Below are positions 7,349 through 14,713 of a stretch of 64,000 bases of DNA, piece by piece; within the stretch, counting starts at the first letter, position 1, and every line of letters starts with the position of its first letter. Position numbers and translations under genes: made by a program. Source of the DNA: Megasphaera hominis. GTDB taxonomy: Bacteria > Bacillota > Negativicutes > Veillonellales > Megasphaeraceae. The DNA is taken from contig NZ_JACOGK010000002.1 in NCBI RefSeq assembly GCF_014269395.1, positions 1 to 64,000 of the forward strand. Direction: 5' to 3'. The notes below the pieces were generated by a model. It made no database searches, had not been told where the DNA came from, and was given only the letters and a program-made list of their open reading frames with translations.

Positions 7349-8320
7349 TTAGTCGGGAATCGCATCGGTTTCCCGTTTCAAATATGCAAAGATTTCCTTA
7401 ACCGTCAGGATTTCATGAATTTCCTGCATCCGCCGGCCGGAAAAGACCAGACCTGTTTCTACATCGCCTTGCTGTGCCCGTGTGAGGGCCCGGATAATAC
7501 AATATTTATGACTGCATTTGCGCAGGCAGTGGTCACACATGATAGGCTTCGGCGCCGTTCCCAGCAATACGCGTTCCGAAAAGGGCGTACGGATTGCCTG
7601 GCCCGGCAGTCCGACCGGACTATGCACGAGTATATAATCTTCGGGCTTATTAGCGCGAAGATATACTTTCTTTAATTCTTCAGAACCATTTGATTCGACA
7701 CTGGCAGCAAAACGGCTGCCCATCTGTACCCCATTGGCACCGAGGCGGAGCATTTCTGCAATGTCTTCGCCGTGTAAAATACCACCGGCACCAATAACCG
7801 GAATATCAACGGCAGCCCGTACTTCCGGCACAATGAGCCGGCTCGAACGATTTGTGCCCAGATGCCCGCCTGCTTCCGCGCCTTCAACGACGACGGCGGC
7901 AGCGCCGAGGTTCTGGGATATTTTAGCTAGTTTGGCAGAGGAGACAATCGGTACAATGGCTGTGCCCGAGGCTTTTCCCCAGGCAAACATGTCCCGCGAA
8001 AAACCTGCTCCCGCTACAACTAAGTCGATTCCTTCTTCAATTGCCGTCATTACAATCCCTTTAAAATCCTGGGCTGCAACCATGGCATTTATACCAATAA
8101 TTCCGTTCGGTGCCAGTTTTCTGGCCAAACGGATTTCATATCTGATTTCATCGTATGGCATGCCGGAAATGGCAATCAGGCCTATACCGCCTTCATTTGC
8201 TACAGCAGCTGCTAAGCGGGCAGTGGACAAACGTATTGCCATGCCTCCCTGAATGATTGGCACTTTGGCTACAAGCTTACCTATACGTAATTCTGGCAGC
8301 TTCACTATGGTTTCCTCCAT
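7349..8320 (-). CDS. fabK: FabK-like enoyl-ACP reductase / nitronate monooxygenase family flavoprotein
   Basis: A 323-residue FMN TIM-barrel protein of the 2-nitropropane dioxygenase/FabK family. VPIIQGGMA (19-27), VVEGAEAGGHLG (the phosphate/substrate loop, about 144-155) and GAGGI...ANGVQMGSRF form the FMN site. FabK carries out the last, NAD(P)H-dependent reduction of the elongation cycle. No FabI or FabL is seen, and the gene lies between acpP and fabF, so FabK is the best reading. The C-terminal region has four cysteines, CDHCLRKCSHKYC, also seen in clostridial members but absent from classical FabK; it may bind a metal. The nitronate-oxidase alternative cannot be excluded by sequence alone. 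Confidence 0.75.
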   Translation of the reverse strand: MEETIVKLPELRIGKLVAKVPIIQGGMAIRLSTARLAAAVANEGGIGLIAISGMPYDEIRYEIRLARKLAPNGIIGINAMVAAQDFKGIVMTAIEEGIDLVVAGAGFSRDMFAWGKASGTAIVPIVSSAKLAKISQNLGAAAVVVEGAEAGGHLGTNRSSRLIVPEVRAAVDIPVIGAGGILHGEDIAEMLRLGANGVQMGSRFAASVESNGSEELKKVYLRANKPEDYILVHSPVGLPGQAIRTPFSERVLLGTAPKPIMCDHCLRKCSHKYCIIRALTRAQQGDVETGLVFSGRRMQEIHEILTVKEIFAYLKRETDAIPD

Positions 8321-8381
8321 TCAAGATACCGTTTGGGAAAAGGACAGGCGTCCTTCCCCCATCCGGATCTTTTTTGCATAC

Positions 8382-8627
8382 TTACGCTTTCTTTTCCTTT
8401 TCGATGTACTCCACTGTATCTTTAACAGTTTTGATTTTTTCTGCAACATCGTCAGGGATTTCGATATTGAATTCTTCTTCGAAAGCCATAATCAGTTCTA
8501 CGATGTCCAAGGAATCAGCGCCTAAATCGTCAATATAAGCAGCGTCCATCTTGACTTCTTTTTCGTCAACACCCAGCTGTTCTACAACGATACTTTTTAC
8601 TTTTTCAAAAGTTGCTTCTTCGCTCAT
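8382..8627 (-). CDS. acpP: Acyl carrier protein
   Basis: An 81-residue acidic four-helix carrier that holds the growing acyl chain on 4'-phosphopantetheine. The attachment serine is S39 in [10 protein letters not shown]. The start ATG at 8627 has GGGGGTG 8 nt upstream; a longer frame beginning seven codons earlier starts inside that site and is rejected. It lies between fabG and the FabK-like gene and also feeds lipid A synthesis (LpxA) and phospholipid synthesis (PlsX). Confidence 0.97.
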   Translation of the reverse strand: MSEEATFEKVKSIVVEQLGVDEKEVKMDAAYIDDLGADSLDIVELIMAFEEEFNIEIPDDVAEKIKTVKDTVEYIEKEKKA

Positions 8628-8666
8628 TTCCAATTCACCCCCTTTCAATATCCTATTTTTATTATA

Positions 8667-9410
8667 TTACATTACCATGCCGCCGTCCACGTTGAGGACT
8701 TGTCCCGTAATATACGACGACGCATCCGATACGAGGAAGAGTACGGCTTGTGCCACGTCTTCAGCAGTAGCTGCGCGGCCCAAGGGAATGGAACGTAGCA
8801 TTTCTTCACGTGCTGCTTCCGTCAGTACGGCGGTCATATCCGTTTCGACGTACCCCGGAGCAACAGCGTTTACACGGATATTCCGTGACGCCAATTCTTT
8901 GGCAACGGCTTTAGTAAAGCCCAGGATCCCTGCTTTGGCAGCGGCGTAGTTTGCCTGGCCGGCATTCCCCGTTTCACCAACGACAGAGGAAAGATTGACA
9001 ATAGCGCCATGCCGCTGTTTCATCATCAGCTTCGATACAGCCTTGGTGCAGTGGTATACGCCTGTCAGGTTGGTATCGAGAACATCCTGCCAGTCTGCCG
9101 CTTTCATACGCATGAGCAGGCCATCGCGGGTGATACCGGCATTATTTACGAGGATATCGACAGAGCCAAACTGGTCTTTCACAGTCTTTACCATATCCGT
9201 AACAGCAGTTTCATCGGCTACGTCACACTGCAGGGCCAGTACCTGGACGCCCTGATCCTGGACGAGTTGTTTCGTTTCTTCTGCTGCTGCCGTATTGCCG
9301 GCATAAATAATGGCAACGTTAGCCCCGGCTTTTGCCAGAGCCAGTGCAACGGCTCTGCCAATGCCACGCGAACCGCCTGTGACAATCGCTGTTTTACCCG
9401 TTAAGAGCAT
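8667..9410 (-). CDS. fabG: 3-oxoacyl-ACP reductase
   Basis: A 247-residue short-chain dehydrogenase that reduces 3-oxoacyl-ACP to 3-hydroxyacyl-ACP with NADPH. It has the nucleotide motif TGGSRGIG (11-18), the NNAG motif, the catalytic serine in NLSSVVG and the YAAAK pair (Y about 156, K about 160). The C-terminus ITGQVLNVDGGM is typical. The ATG at 9410 begins 1 nt after the fabD stop, and its ribosome binding site lies in the end of fabD, so the two are translationally coupled. Confidence 0.96.
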   Translation of the reverse strand: MLLTGKTAIVTGGSRGIGRAVALALAKAGANVAIIYAGNTAAAEETKQLVQDQGVQVLALQCDVADETAVTDMVKTVKDQFGSVDILVNNAGITRDGLLMRMKAADWQDVLDTNLTGVYHCTKAVSKLMMKQRHGAIVNLSSVVGETGNAGQANYAAAKAGILGFTKAVAKELASRNIRVNAVAPGYVETDMTAVLTEAAREEMLRSIPLGRAATAEDVAQAVLFLVSDASSYITGQVLNVDGGMVM

Positions 9411-9411
9411 T

Positions 9412-10353
9412 TTATCTAACCCCCTGGAAAAATTCAAGTGTTTTCTGTAAGGATGGTATATCTTCTACGTTTTCACTATGGATTTTACGGTCAATCTTGC
9501 GGTTAAAGCCACAAATTGTTTTACCCGGTCCTACTTCGACGAAGGTTTCAGCGCCAAAGGCCTGCATCGTATGCGTGCAATCAATCCAGAGTACCGGACT
9601 GGCTGCCTGTTTGACCAGTGCTTCTTTAATTTCAGCAGCAGCCGTTTCCATTTTCGCATTGACGTTGGCAACAACCGGAATGGCAGCATCGTGAATCGTA
9701 ATCGAATCGAGTACTTCTGCCAACCGTTTGGCTGCCGGTTCCATCAAGGAACTGTGGAAAGGTGCGCTCACATGGAGCAGAACGGCCCGTTTGGCACCAG
9801 CTGCTTTCAGCGCTTCTACGGCTGCTTCAACGGCCTTGGACGCGCCGGCAATAACGGTCTGGCCCGGGCAGTTGAAGTTTACTGCCTGAACGACACCGCC
9901 CTGCGCAGAAATATCGGCACAAATGGCCTTGATTTTTTCATCGTCGAGACCGAGGATAGCAGCCATACCGCCTTCACCAAGGGGTACTGCTTCCTGCATA
10001 AACTGGCCACGCAGCCGGACTGTACGGACGGCATCGGCAAAGCTCAGGGAGCCTGCTGCCACGAGAGCAGAGTATTCACCCAGGCTGTGACCGGCAACGA
10101 TATCCGGTGTTACACCTTCCTGTGCCAGAACACGGCAGCAGGCTGTGCTGGCCGTCAGGATAGCCGGCTGCGTATTGCTGGTCTGCATAAGATCTTCGTC
10201 CGGTCCTTCAAAAATCAGCTTCGTCAGAGAAAAGCCTAAGGCATCGTCTGCTTCTTCAAAAAGCTCTTTTACGACGGCATAGTTTTCATACAGATCCTTT
10301 ACCATGCCTACCTTTTGGGCTCCCTGACCAGGAAATACAAATGCTGTTTTCAT
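9412..10353 (-). CDS. fabD: Malonyl-CoA:ACP transacylase
   Basis: A 313-residue enzyme that moves malonyl from CoA to ACP, making the extender unit for FabH and FabF. It has the N-terminal FPGQGAQ motif, the nucleophile S90 in AGHSLGEYSAL, the conserved arginine in VRLRGQFMQ and the catalytic histidine in APFHSSLM. Two tandem ATGs are possible (10356 and 10353); the second gives better spacing from GAGGTG. Its stop almost touches fabG. Confidence 0.96.
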   Translation of the reverse strand: MKTAFVFPGQGAQKVGMVKDLYENYAVVKELFEEADDALGFSLTKLIFEGPDEDLMQTSNTQPAILTASTACCRVLAQEGVTPDIVAGHSLGEYSALVAAGSLSFADAVRTVRLRGQFMQEAVPLGEGGMAAILGLDDEKIKAICADISAQGGVVQAVNFNCPGQTVIAGASKAVEAAVEALKAAGAKRAVLLHVSAPFHSSLMEPAAKRLAEVLDSITIHDAAIPVVANVNAKMETAAAEIKEALVKQAASPVLWIDCTHTMQAFGAETFVEVGPGKTICGFNRKIDRKIHSENVEDIPSLQKTLEFFQGVR

Positions 10354-10372
10354 CATGGTCACCTCAATCCAA

Positions 10373-11365
10373 TCAATACCACTTCATTACGACGCTGCCC
10401 CACGTAAGGCCGGCACCAAAGCCTGCCAGGCAGACAATATCACCACGTTTGATCATGCCCGTACGAACGGCTTCATCCAACGCGATGGGGATAGAAGCAC
10501 CTGATGTATTGGCATACTTTTCTATATTTACATATACTTTTTCCATCGGCACCTGCAAGCGGCGGGCTGCCGATTCGATAATGCGGATATTGGCCTGGTG
10601 CGGTACGAGGACATCGATGTCTTCTTTCGTCAGCTCCGCCCGTTCGAGCGCCAGTTCGGCTGCATGGGGCATGGCCTTTACAGCAAACTTATAGACTTCT
10701 TTACCGTCCATAATGGCCAGCGCAGAGCCGTCTTCCCGGCGGGCGTCGGTCATAGGCTGGGCAATACCGCTGCGAATAGTCAGGAAATCACCGCCCGTAC
10801 CGTCTGCGCCCATAGCACCACCAAGGATACCATAGCCGGAGGGTACACGGCCGATGACAGCGGCACCGGCACCATCGCCAAAGAGGACGCACGTAGCACG
10901 GTCCTTCCAGTTGATGACGCGGCTCAATACTTCTGCGCCAATGACCAGGACATGATTATACATGCCATTTTCAATCATTTGGGAAGCGATAATAGAGCCA
11001 TAGGCAAAGCCGGAGCAGGCCGCTTCCAAATCAAAAGCAGCTGCATGGACGGCGCCTAATTTAGCCTGTACCATGCAAGCCGTACTCGGCAGCGTGAGGT
11101 CCGGAGTCAGCGTGCAAACGATGATCAGGTCCAAATCTTCCGCTTTGACATTGGCAGCTTCCAGCGCCTGCTGTGCAGCTTCAATAGAGAGATCGGACGT
11201 ATTCACACCTTCAGGTGCTACATGACGGGCACCGATGCCGGTGCGCGTACGAATCCATTCATCAGACGTATCCAGGAAGGTTTCCAAATATTCATTGGTC
11301 CAAACCTGATCGGGAACGCTATGACCTGTCCCGAGAATACCTGCCGGATTAGCTTTCACTATCAT
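10373..11365 (-). CDS. fabH: Beta-ketoacyl-ACP synthase III
   Basis: A 330-residue initiator condensing enzyme that joins acetyl-CoA (or branched acyl-CoA) to malonyl-ACP. The active cysteine is C117 in EAACSGFAYG. The catalytic His and Asn lie in VPHQANIRI (about 254) and KYANTSGASIP (about 284), with the usual GFGAGLTWG at the end. It overlaps the end of plsX by 17 bp, and its GAGGT ribosome binding site lies within plsX, so translation is probably coupled. Confidence 0.96.
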   Translation of the reverse strand: MIVKANPAGILGTGHSVPDQVWTNEYLETFLDTSDEWIRTRTGIGARHVAPEGVNTSDLSIEAAQQALEAANVKAEDLDLIIVCTLTPDLTLPSTACMVQAKLGAVHAAAFDLEAACSGFAYGSIIASQMIENGMYNHVLVIGAEVLSRVINWKDRATCVLFGDGAGAAVIGRVPSGYGILGGAMGADGTGGDFLTIRSGIAQPMTDARREDGSALAIMDGKEVYKFAVKAMPHAAELALERAELTKEDIDVLVPHQANIRIIESAARRLQVPMEKVYVNIEKYANTSGASIPIALDEAVRTGMIKRGDIVCLAGFGAGLTWGSVVMKWY

Positions 11366-12374
11366 ACTGTTCTACCTCTTCTTCCTCTATACTGGTGCGG
11401 ATGTGTCCGGTTACGTCTTGTTCGACCAGTTCACCTGCCACGCGTATAGCATTCTTAATGGCTTTTGCTTTGGAACTTCCGTGGCAGATAATGAAACTGC
11501 CATTTACCCCTAAGAGCGGCGCACCACCGTATTCGGTGAAATCAAGCTGTTTCTTCAAGGATTTCAAGGCCGGGTAAATAGCCATGGCACCTAGCTTAGC
11601 AATAAAGCCGCTTCGTTTTATGGCATCGCGGACGAGCTGGTAAATGAACATGCCCAGTCCTTCACCAAATTTCAAGATAACATTGCCGACAAAGCCATCG
11701 CAGACGACGACATCGACCGTACCATTCGGTATATCACGGCCTTCGACATTGCCATAAAAAGATATGGTTTTCAGTTTTTCCAACAAGGGATAGGTCTGCT
11801 GGCAGAGCTCATTGCCCTTGGTTGCTTCCTCCCCGATATTGAGCAAGCCAATTTGCGGCTTCTCTATACCGAGGATATATTTGGCATAATGCGAGCCCAT
11901 AATGGCCGCTTCTACCATATGCTTAGGCTTGCTATTAGAGTTGGCACCCGAGTCGAGGAGAACCGTGATTCCCCGTTTCGACGGAATCGGCGTCGCGATG
12001 CAGGGCCGTTCAATGCCCTTAATTCGTCCCAGGCCCAGGAGAGCCGCGGCTACGGCGGCACCAGTACTGCCTGGTGCTACGACGGCATCGCACTTGCCAT
12101 CCCGCGCGAGACGGGTGGCTACGACGATGGACGCATCCTTTTTCTTGCGGATGGCCTGTGCCGGGTGTTCGCCCATTTCTATGACTTCACTGGCGTGTGC
12201 AATAGAAAGGCGCTCACTTTCTTTTACGTGCTGGTCTTGCAGCACCTTGCGTATTTTTGTTTCATCGCCCACGAGGACGACGTCAAGCTTATATTCTTTT
12301 ACGGCATTGATAGCGCCGATGACAACCTCTTCTGGCGCATAATCGCCGCCCATAGCGTCTACAGCTATTTTCAT
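11349..12374 (-). CDS. plsX: Phosphate acyltransferase PlsX
   Basis: A 341-residue enzyme that makes acyl-phosphate from acyl-ACP for the PlsY glycerol-3-phosphate acyltransferase (encoded in this window at 52490-53107). It opens with the family signature MKIAVDAMGGDYAP and contains VVAPGSTGAAV, LLDSGANSN and CDGFVGNVILK. The C-terminus ends in an unusual acidic tail (EEEEVEQYDSES). It follows fapR by about 14 bp and overlaps fabH, the usual Firmicute order fapR-plsX-fab. Confidence 0.96.
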   Translation of the reverse strand: MKIAVDAMGGDYAPEEVVIGAINAVKEYKLDVVLVGDETKIRKVLQDQHVKESERLSIAHASEVIEMGEHPAQAIRKKKDASIVVATRLARDGKCDAVVAPGSTGAAVAAALLGLGRIKGIERPCIATPIPSKRGITVLLDSGANSNSKPKHMVEAAIMGSHYAKYILGIEKPQIGLLNIGEEATKGNELCQQTYPLLEKLKTISFYGNVEGRDIPNGTVDVVVCDGFVGNVILKFGEGLGMFIYQLVRDAIKRSGFIAKLGAMAIYPALKSLKKQLDFTEYGGAPLLGVNGSFIICHGSSKAKAIKNAIRVAGELVEQDVTGHIRTSIEEEEVEQYDSES

Positions 12375-12388
12375 TTACTATCGCTCCG

Positions 12389-12934
12389 TTATTCTAAAGA
12401 TTCCACGATAAACTTCGCGCGAAACACTTCTTTCGCGTTTTTGCGTATCTTTACCCACACGTAATATTTCTGATCACGCTGCCGGATGACTTCTGCCCTT
12501 GCTACGAGCCTGTCTCCGCCGGTTACGGGCTGTTTATATTTAAGATTCGCTACTGCAATGATACATACAGGCAAATTCAGGACCGCTTTGGTCAGTGAAT
12601 CAGCCTGTGCGTAGAGGTAACGGGACTGCACAATGTGTGCTGCATCCAGCATATCCTCTGTGGCCGTCATGATGGAAATCGCATCCTTGCCGGGATTACA
12701 TTCAATCAGGTCGCCCATGACCTCTGTCCGGCGTGCCTGCGCCTGCTGTGCTGCTTCAGCACGCTGTTTAATCCGTATACGCAGTTCCGGAATACCCAAG
12801 GCCATGCGATCCAGTCGGATCGTCGCTATGCTGACGGAGAATTCCTCGGCCAGTTCTTCATCGTTAATGAACGGATTTTCTTCAATCCGGCGAGCTAGTA
12901 GTGCATGTCTTTTCTCTCTGGCTATACGAACCAT
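12389..12934 (-). CDS. fapR: FapR, malonyl-CoA-responsive repressor of lipid synthesis
   Basis: A 181-residue regulator with an N-terminal DeoR-type helix-turn-helix (about 1-55; EELAEEFSVSIATIRLDRMALGIPELRIR) and a C-terminal hot-dog domain (about 75-180). In Bacillus it represses fatty-acid and phospholipid genes and is released by malonyl-CoA. It heads the operon it would control, and a 17-bp FapR-like inverted repeat lies between its promoter and its start codon (12952-12968), pointing to autoregulation of the whole plsX-fab unit. AAGGTGATGG overlaps the ATG region as the ribosome binding site. Confidence 0.95.
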   Translation of the reverse strand: MVRIAREKRHALLARRIEENPFINDEELAEEFSVSIATIRLDRMALGIPELRIRIKQRAEAAQQAQARRTEVMGDLIECNPGKDAISIMTATEDMLDAAHIVQSRYLYAQADSLTKAVLNLPVCIIAVANLKYKQPVTGGDRLVARAEVIRQRDQKYYVWVKIRKNAKEVFRAKFIVESLE

Positions 12935-12951
12935 TCCATCACCTTAAAAAA

Positions 12952-12968
12952 TTATGACCAAGTATTAA
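12952..12968. promoter_or_regulatory. Candidate FapR operator
   Basis: TTAATACTTGGTCATAA on the minus strand has the symmetry TTA-nn-AC-nnn-GT-nn-TAA, 17 bp long like the FapR site described in Bacillus (TTAGTACC-type half-sites). It lies about 10-30 bp downstream of the predicted start point of the fapR promoter. Confidence 0.65.
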
Positions 12969-12985
12969 TAGTACATACAACAGAG

Positions 12986-13014
12986 ATTATATAATGTTTC
13001 TGCTGGTTTGGCAA
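12986..13014 (-). promoter_or_regulatory. Strong promoter of the fapR-plsX-fab operon
   Basis: On the minus strand, TTGCCA (13009-13014) and a perfect TATAAT (12986-12991) are separated by 17 bp. The predicted start is near 12979, just upstream of the FapR-like operator. Confidence 0.8.
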
Positions 13015-13025
13015 GGAAAAATAAA

Positions 13026-13073
13026 AAGTATGCTTCCATCCTGTTCCTCTGGTGAACCTGAGAAAGCATACTT
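13026..13073 (-). terminator. Terminator after the PC4-like gene
   Basis: On the minus strand AAGTATGCTT pairs with AAGCATACTT across a partly structured loop and is followed by TTTTTATTTTT. It ends transcription from the 13083-13313 gene just before the fapR promoter. Confidence 0.8.
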
Positions 13074-13082
13074 CACACTCCT

Positions 13083-13313
13083 TTAGTACTTATCAAAATC
13101 CATGTTATCCAAGATGTTTTTCAATTCGATCAGTTCATCCTTCGTCAAGGTGATACCCTTCGTCATGGCCTGATAATCAGGGTCCCACGACCGCAGGTCA
13201 AACTTTGCCGGCCGGTTGTTCCAGCTGATATAGGTCAATTGTTTATGCCAGCCATCCTTGTTTTCGGACAGTGTACCGCAAATATCTTCAATGTTGAAAT
13301 TTAATTGTGCCAC
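13083..13313 (-). CDS. YdbC-like PC4 domain ssDNA-binding protein
   Basis: A 76-residue protein resembling the bacterial PC4/YdbC family. In Lactococcus that protein binds single-stranded DNA as a dimer through a curved beta-sheet. Visible features are the beta-rich middle (WHKQLTYISWNNRPAKFDLRSWDP) and a C-terminal helix (LTKDELIELKNILDNM). I choose a GTG start at 13313 because AGGAGG lies 7 nt upstream; a longer frame from 13355 has no such site. It stands alone between its own promoter and terminator. The cellular role is unclear. Confidence 0.75.
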   Translation of the reverse strand: MAQLNFNIEDICGTLSENKDGWHKQLTYISWNNRPAKFDLRSWDPDYQAMTKGITLTKDELIELKNILDNMDFDKY

Positions 13314-13361
13314 TCTGATTCCTCCTGTTCTTGGAAAATGAGACATTCTCCACATTGCTTA

Positions 13362-13390
13362 TATATATTTTATATAACTTTTATATGCAA
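13362..13390 (-). promoter_or_regulatory. Promoter of the PC4-like gene
   Basis: On the minus strand, TTGCAT (13385-13390) and TATATA (13362-13367) are separated by 17 bp, in AT-rich DNA about 50 bp before the start codon. Confidence 0.6.
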
Positions 13391-13460
13391 TTATTTAATA
13401 TGATAAGGCATATAGGACTTCCCTGTCAACTACCGGAAGGGTCCCTCCCGTTCAGGGACT

Positions 13461-14291
13461 TTACTTTTTCCGCTTAAACAGGCCGCCCTGCGTTTCCCGG
13501 ATATCAAAGGTCGTAATGAACGCCTGAGGGTCAATATGCTTTACCGTATCCTGGACTTTCGTAATTTCCAAACGCGAAACGACACAGTATAAAATCAGCG
13601 TTTTGTGCCGGGAATAGGCGCCTTCCCCGTGCAGTAAGGTAACCGCACGGCCCAGGTCCTGGGTAATCGTGCGGGCGACTTCGTCATGCTTCGCCGTAAC
13701 GATAAAGAGGCCTTTCATTTCATCGAGGCCGTTGACAACGATATCGATCATCTTGTACGCAATAAAGTAGGCGACAAGAGAGTACATGGCGCTGTCGACA
13801 CCAAAGACGAACCCTGCCGAGCCAAGAATGAAAAGGTTGAAAAACATGACGATTTCACCGACCGAAAAGGGCGATACCTTTTCGGCAATGATGGCCAAGA
13901 TTTCTGTCCCATCAAGAGAACCGCCCCAGCGGATGATGAGGCCGACACCGATACCCATGATCATACCGCCGAAAATGGTCGATAAAAAGGGATCTGCCGT
14001 CATGGGTTCCCAATGGACCATACTGCTCCATACGGACAGGCAGAAGACCGAAAACAGCGAAGAAATCGTAAAATGCAGGCCTATCTTGTGATAGCCAAAA
14101 ATAAAAAAGGGTATATTTAAAGCGACGATGAAAACGCTGAAGGAAATGCCCGTAAGGTGGGCCGCCATCAGCGCAATACCGACAACGCCGCCATCAATGA
14201 CATGGTTTGGTACGAGAAACACATTGAGCCCGAAGTTATAAATAAAAGCCCCTACGGCCAGGCCTAACGCGTGTAATAGGTGTGAAATCAT
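13461..14291 (-). CDS. YitT family membrane protein (DUF161 + DUF2179)
   Basis: A 276-residue integral membrane protein. About five or six hydrophobic helices fill residues 1-165, with the family motif NHVIDGGVVGIALM (28-41) and GGSLDGTEILAI. A cytosolic DUF2179 domain (about 195-276) contains FIVTAKHDEVARTI and TLILYCVVSRLE. The function of YitT proteins is not established; roles in transport or signalling have been proposed. AAGGAGG precedes the ATG, which overlaps the previous stop by 4 bp (ATGA), so it is coupled to the RNase-H-fold gene and probably shares its promoter with the DUF3084 gene. Confidence 0.9.
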   Translation of the reverse strand: MISHLLHALGLAVGAFIYNFGLNVFLVPNHVIDGGVVGIALMAAHLTGISFSVFIVALNIPFFIFGYHKIGLHFTISSLFSVFCLSVWSSMVHWEPMTADPFLSTIFGGMIMGIGVGLIIRWGGSLDGTEILAIIAEKVSPFSVGEIVMFFNLFILGSAGFVFGVDSAMYSLVAYFIAYKMIDIVVNGLDEMKGLFIVTAKHDEVARTITQDLGRAVTLLHGEGAYSRHKTLILYCVVSRLEITKVQDTVKHIDPQAFITTFDIRETQGGLFKRKK

Positions 14292-14704
14292 GTAACCCCT
14301 CCTTGTGAATGTAAATACCGCAGCCCAATAATACAGGCCACGAAATCATCCACCGGTTCAGGAGGATACTGCAGTGAAAGTGGAACCAGACGACGCCAGC
14401 CGTGACGTGGCGTATACTTCCAATACAGTTTACGTCCTTCTACGGTGGTAAATTTTTCGTCAATAAGTGAAAAGGTAATCTCCGGATGATGCGTACGTAT
14501 CCAGGCTTCTGCCACAGGCTGCAGATGACGGTGATTGGTCCCGTCACCCATGACGATATGGGAAAAAGGATGGTGTGCGTATTGCCTCGTCAAATGCTCT
14601 GCCAACGTGCCCGTAGGCACAATCTGACGGCTCACGAGGCTGCCATCTTCCCTTAGGATAGCCGTACCGGTCTTTTCCGACCCCGGATCGATAGCAAATA
14701 GCAT
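14288..14704 (-). CDS. RNase H-fold protein, YqgF/RuvC-like
   Basis: A 138-residue protein with the ribonuclease-H fold seen in YqgF and RuvC nucleases. It opens MLFAIDPGSEKTGTAIL with the first acidic residue in AIDPG, has the nucleotide-like loop MGDGTNH, the acidic pair in LIDEKFTTVEG and a final acidic pair in VDDFVACIIGLRYL. This layout fits an active nuclease. Sequence similarity to true YqgF is partial, so the substrate is uncertain; YqgF trims pre-16S rRNA. AGGAGGT precedes the ATG at 14704. It lies between a DUF3084 gene and yitT, overlapping the latter by 4 bp. Confidence 0.75.
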   Translation of the reverse strand: MLFAIDPGSEKTGTAILREDGSLVSRQIVPTGTLAEHLTRQYAHHPFSHIVMGDGTNHRHLQPVAEAWIRTHHPEITFSLIDEKFTTVEGRKLYWKYTPRHGWRRLVPLSLQYPPEPVDDFVACIIGLRYLHSQGGVT

Positions 14705-14713
14705 GGGCACCTC

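Noticed and set aside
13425-13470. Hairpin followed by T-rich sequence on the plus strand near the yitT end
   Set aside because: It looks like a plus-strand terminator, but no plus-strand gene precedes it. The T-rich part is the last codons of yitT.
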